Source: Enterococcus malodoratus ATCC 43197 (GTDB lineage: Bacteria; Bacillota; Bacilli; Lactobacillales; Enterococcaceae). Taken from it: DNA of 64,000 bases. A model generated the notes under the pieces. It had not been told where the DNA came from. It did no database searches and saw only the letters and a list, made by a program, of their open reading frames with translations. The stretch is from NCBI RefSeq assembly GCF_000407185.1, contig NZ_KE136481.1, positions 1,774,136 through 1,838,135 on the forward strand, in the 5' to 3' direction. Position numbers and translations under genes: made by a program. Shown here in pieces: positions 62,490-64,000 of this stretch. Each line of letters opens with the position of its first letter. Within the stretch, counting starts at the first letter, position 1.

Positions 62490-63947
62490 TTACATTACTT
62501 GATTTAAATGTGCTAAGGCTTTTTCTTTGCCTAATATTTCGACTGTTTCTGGTAATTCTGGTCCATGCACCATGCCGCTGACCGCTACACGAATCGGCAT
62601 CCAAAGGTTTTTCCCTTTTACACCGGTTTCTTTTTGAACGGCTTTGATCGCTGCTAATACACTCGCTGCATCGACAGTATCCATCGCTTCAAGTTGGGCT
62701 TTAAAAGCATTTAACACGGTTGAAACATCTTCACCTGCTAAAACTTCTTTGGCCGCATCGTCTAGCTCAAGCTGATCTTGGAAAAATAGATTAGAAATTT
62801 CCGTAATCTCTGCCGCATAACTCATTTGCGGTTGGTACAAGCTGACTACGCGTTTGACCCATTCCTTATGCTCCGGAGCTGGATTTTCTTCGACTTTACC
62901 AGCCTTGATTAAATAAGGCAAGCATAATTCAGTTAATTTATCTAAATCCATTGCTTTGATGTAATGGTTATTGACCCATTCCAATTTCTTCTGATCGAAG
63001 GCTGCTGGAGATTTACTCAAACGTTTAGTATCGAAAATTTTGATTAGTTCATCCTGCGGGAAGATTTCGTCTTCGCCAACTGGTGACCAGCCAAGCAGTG
63101 CTACAAAGTTGAACATTGCTTCTGGCAGATAGCCTAATTCACGATATTGTTCAATGAATTGCAGAATGCTTTCATCGCGTTTGCTTAATTTTTTCCCTGT
63201 CTCACTATTGATGATCAAGGTCATATGGCCAAATGTTGGACGCGGCCAATCAAATGCGTCATAGATCATCAATTGTTTCGGTGTGTTTGCGATATGATCA
63301 TCCCCGCGCAACACGTGCGTGATCTTCATCAAATGATCATCCACTGCTACTGCGAAGTTATAGGTAGGCATTCCATCGCGTTTTTGGATGATAAAGTCGC
63401 CGCCCACATTATCTGATTCAAAACTGATTTCACCTTTGACCATATCATCAAAAGCAAAACTGGTATTGCGAGGAACACGGAAACGAATCACGGGTTCTAA
63501 TCCAGCCGCTTCTTTTTCCGCTTGTTCTTCTGGAGTTAAGTTGGCACATTTGCCTGCGTAGTGAGGCATTTCACCGCGGGCACGCTGCTCTTCCCGTTCA
63601 GCTTCCAACTCTTCAGAGGTACAGTAGCATTTATACGCTAAATTGCTCATCAATAATTGGTCAATCAGCGGTTGATAAACTTCACGACGTTCAGATTGAC
63701 GGTAAGGTCCGTATTCGCCAGGATTTTCTGGTGATTCGTCCCAATCGATTCCTAGCCACGCTAAATTCTCTAACTGGCTTTTTTCGCCGCCTTCAATATT
63801 TCTCTTTAAATCAGTATCCTCGATCCGAATGATAAACTCCCCGTCATTGTGACGAGCAAAAAGATAATTGAACAACGCTGTTCGGGCATTTCCGATGTGT
63901 AAGTGTCCAGTAGGACTTGGTGCGTAGCGCACACGAATTTTCGACAT
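62490..63947 (-). CDS. gltX: Glutamyl-tRNA synthetase
   Basis: GluRS, 485 residues, charges tRNA-Glu and, in bacteria lacking GlnRS, also tRNA-Gln. The HIGH motif is in [11 protein letters not shown], the KMSKS counterpart is KKLSKRDES, and cysteines in [15 protein letters not shown] lie in the acceptor-binding domain. AGAGGA precedes the ATG by about 8 bases. gltX-cysE-cysS is a conserved Firmicutes order; no terminator separates gltX from the T-box leader other than the T-box terminator itself. Confidence 0.97.
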   Translation of the reverse strand: MSKIRVRYAPSPTGHLHIGNARTALFNYLFARHNDGEFIIRIEDTDLKRNIEGGEKSQLENLAWLGIDWDESPENPGEYGPYRQSERREVYQPLIDQLLMSNLAYKCYCTSEELEAEREEQRARGEMPHYAGKCANLTPEEQAEKEAAGLEPVIRFRVPRNTSFAFDDMVKGEISFESDNVGGDFIIQKRDGMPTYNFAVAVDDHLMKITHVLRGDDHIANTPKQLMIYDAFDWPRPTFGHMTLIINSETGKKLSKRDESILQFIEQYRELGYLPEAMFNFVALLGWSPVGEDEIFPQDELIKIFDTKRLSKSPAAFDQKKLEWVNNHYIKAMDLDKLTELCLPYLIKAGKVEENPAPEHKEWVKRVVSLYQPQMSYAAEITEISNLFFQDQLELDDAAKEVLAGEDVSTVLNAFKAQLEAMDTVDAASVLAAIKAVQKETGVKGKNLWMPIRVAVSGMVHGPELPETVEILGKEKALAHLNQVM

Positions 63948-64000
63948 ATATTAGTTCCTCTTTCCCGCTTATTTAGTAAATAAAATCATTTACTACTCAA

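Overview
The window is a 64 kb piece of a low-GC Gram-positive chromosome. Gene content and protein sequences point to the genus Enterococcus (Lactobacillales): str operon order rpsL-rpsG-fusA-tuf, a gltX-cysE-cysS-mrnC-rlmB-yacP-sigH run, ymfFHI-rodZ-pgsA-cinA-recA-rny, PTS genes, an Mga-family regulator, MprF, an IS30-family element, and strong AGGAGG ribosome binding sites. The species is not resolved. Most genes lie on the minus strand. This is an ordinary, nearly complete core-genome segment whose main novelty is in its non-coding parts.

Layout. 1-3715: str operon (minus) with its promoter. 3935-5467: rpiA and gpmA (plus). 5519-7868: tRNA-Leu(CAG), udk, a HAD phosphatase, an RsuA-type pseudouridine synthase and a decayed small gene (minus). 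8079-11007: rplY/ctc behind a long structured leader with an internal terminator, a DUF960-like protein and a MATE exporter (plus). 10998-16768 (minus): a DUF6155-like protein, kup behind what reads as a yybP-ykoY (Mn2+) riboswitch, then pnp and rpsO with structured leaders. 16867-19686: def (plus), then niaR, an acetyltransferase-chorismate mutase fusion and a sirtuin (minus). 19732-25347 (minus): a PTS/transketolase catabolic operon in which the transketolase N-terminal subunit carries an in-frame stop. 25652-28459 (plus): a lysine-riboswitch-controlled amino-acid ABC transporter. 28436-30750: a TMEM175 channel and an Mga-family regulator. 30930-31452: three tandem copies of a small RNA gene. 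31510-34710: an ABC exporter. 34851-42342 (minus): prs, glmU, purR, adcBCA and ispE. 42464-44108: a small heat-shock protein gene and an IS30-family insertion. 44108-48540: mprF and rny. 48602-56214: recA back to ymfF. 56492-57313: mscL and veg. 57380-64000 (minus): sigH, yacP, rlmB, mrnC, cysS, cysE, a cysteine T-box and gltX.

How it works together. The window is rich in RNA-level control: Mn2+ and lysine riboswitches, a Cys T-box, an S15 leader, a pnp leader hairpin, a putative L25 leader and the small-RNA array. DNA-level control is visible as a PurBox pair at purR, a LexA-like box at recA and Zur-like palindromes at adcA. A family of intergenic repeats (a GGATGATATRCG-like box followed by an A/T hairpin) sits in front of at least five minus-strand genes.

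The best candidates for undescribed biology are the triplicated small RNA, whose conserved core is the exact antisense of a Shine-Dalgarno/AUG region; the Mn2+-type riboswitch in front of a potassium transporter; and the dispersed repeat family. All functions are read from sequence only; no searches were run.
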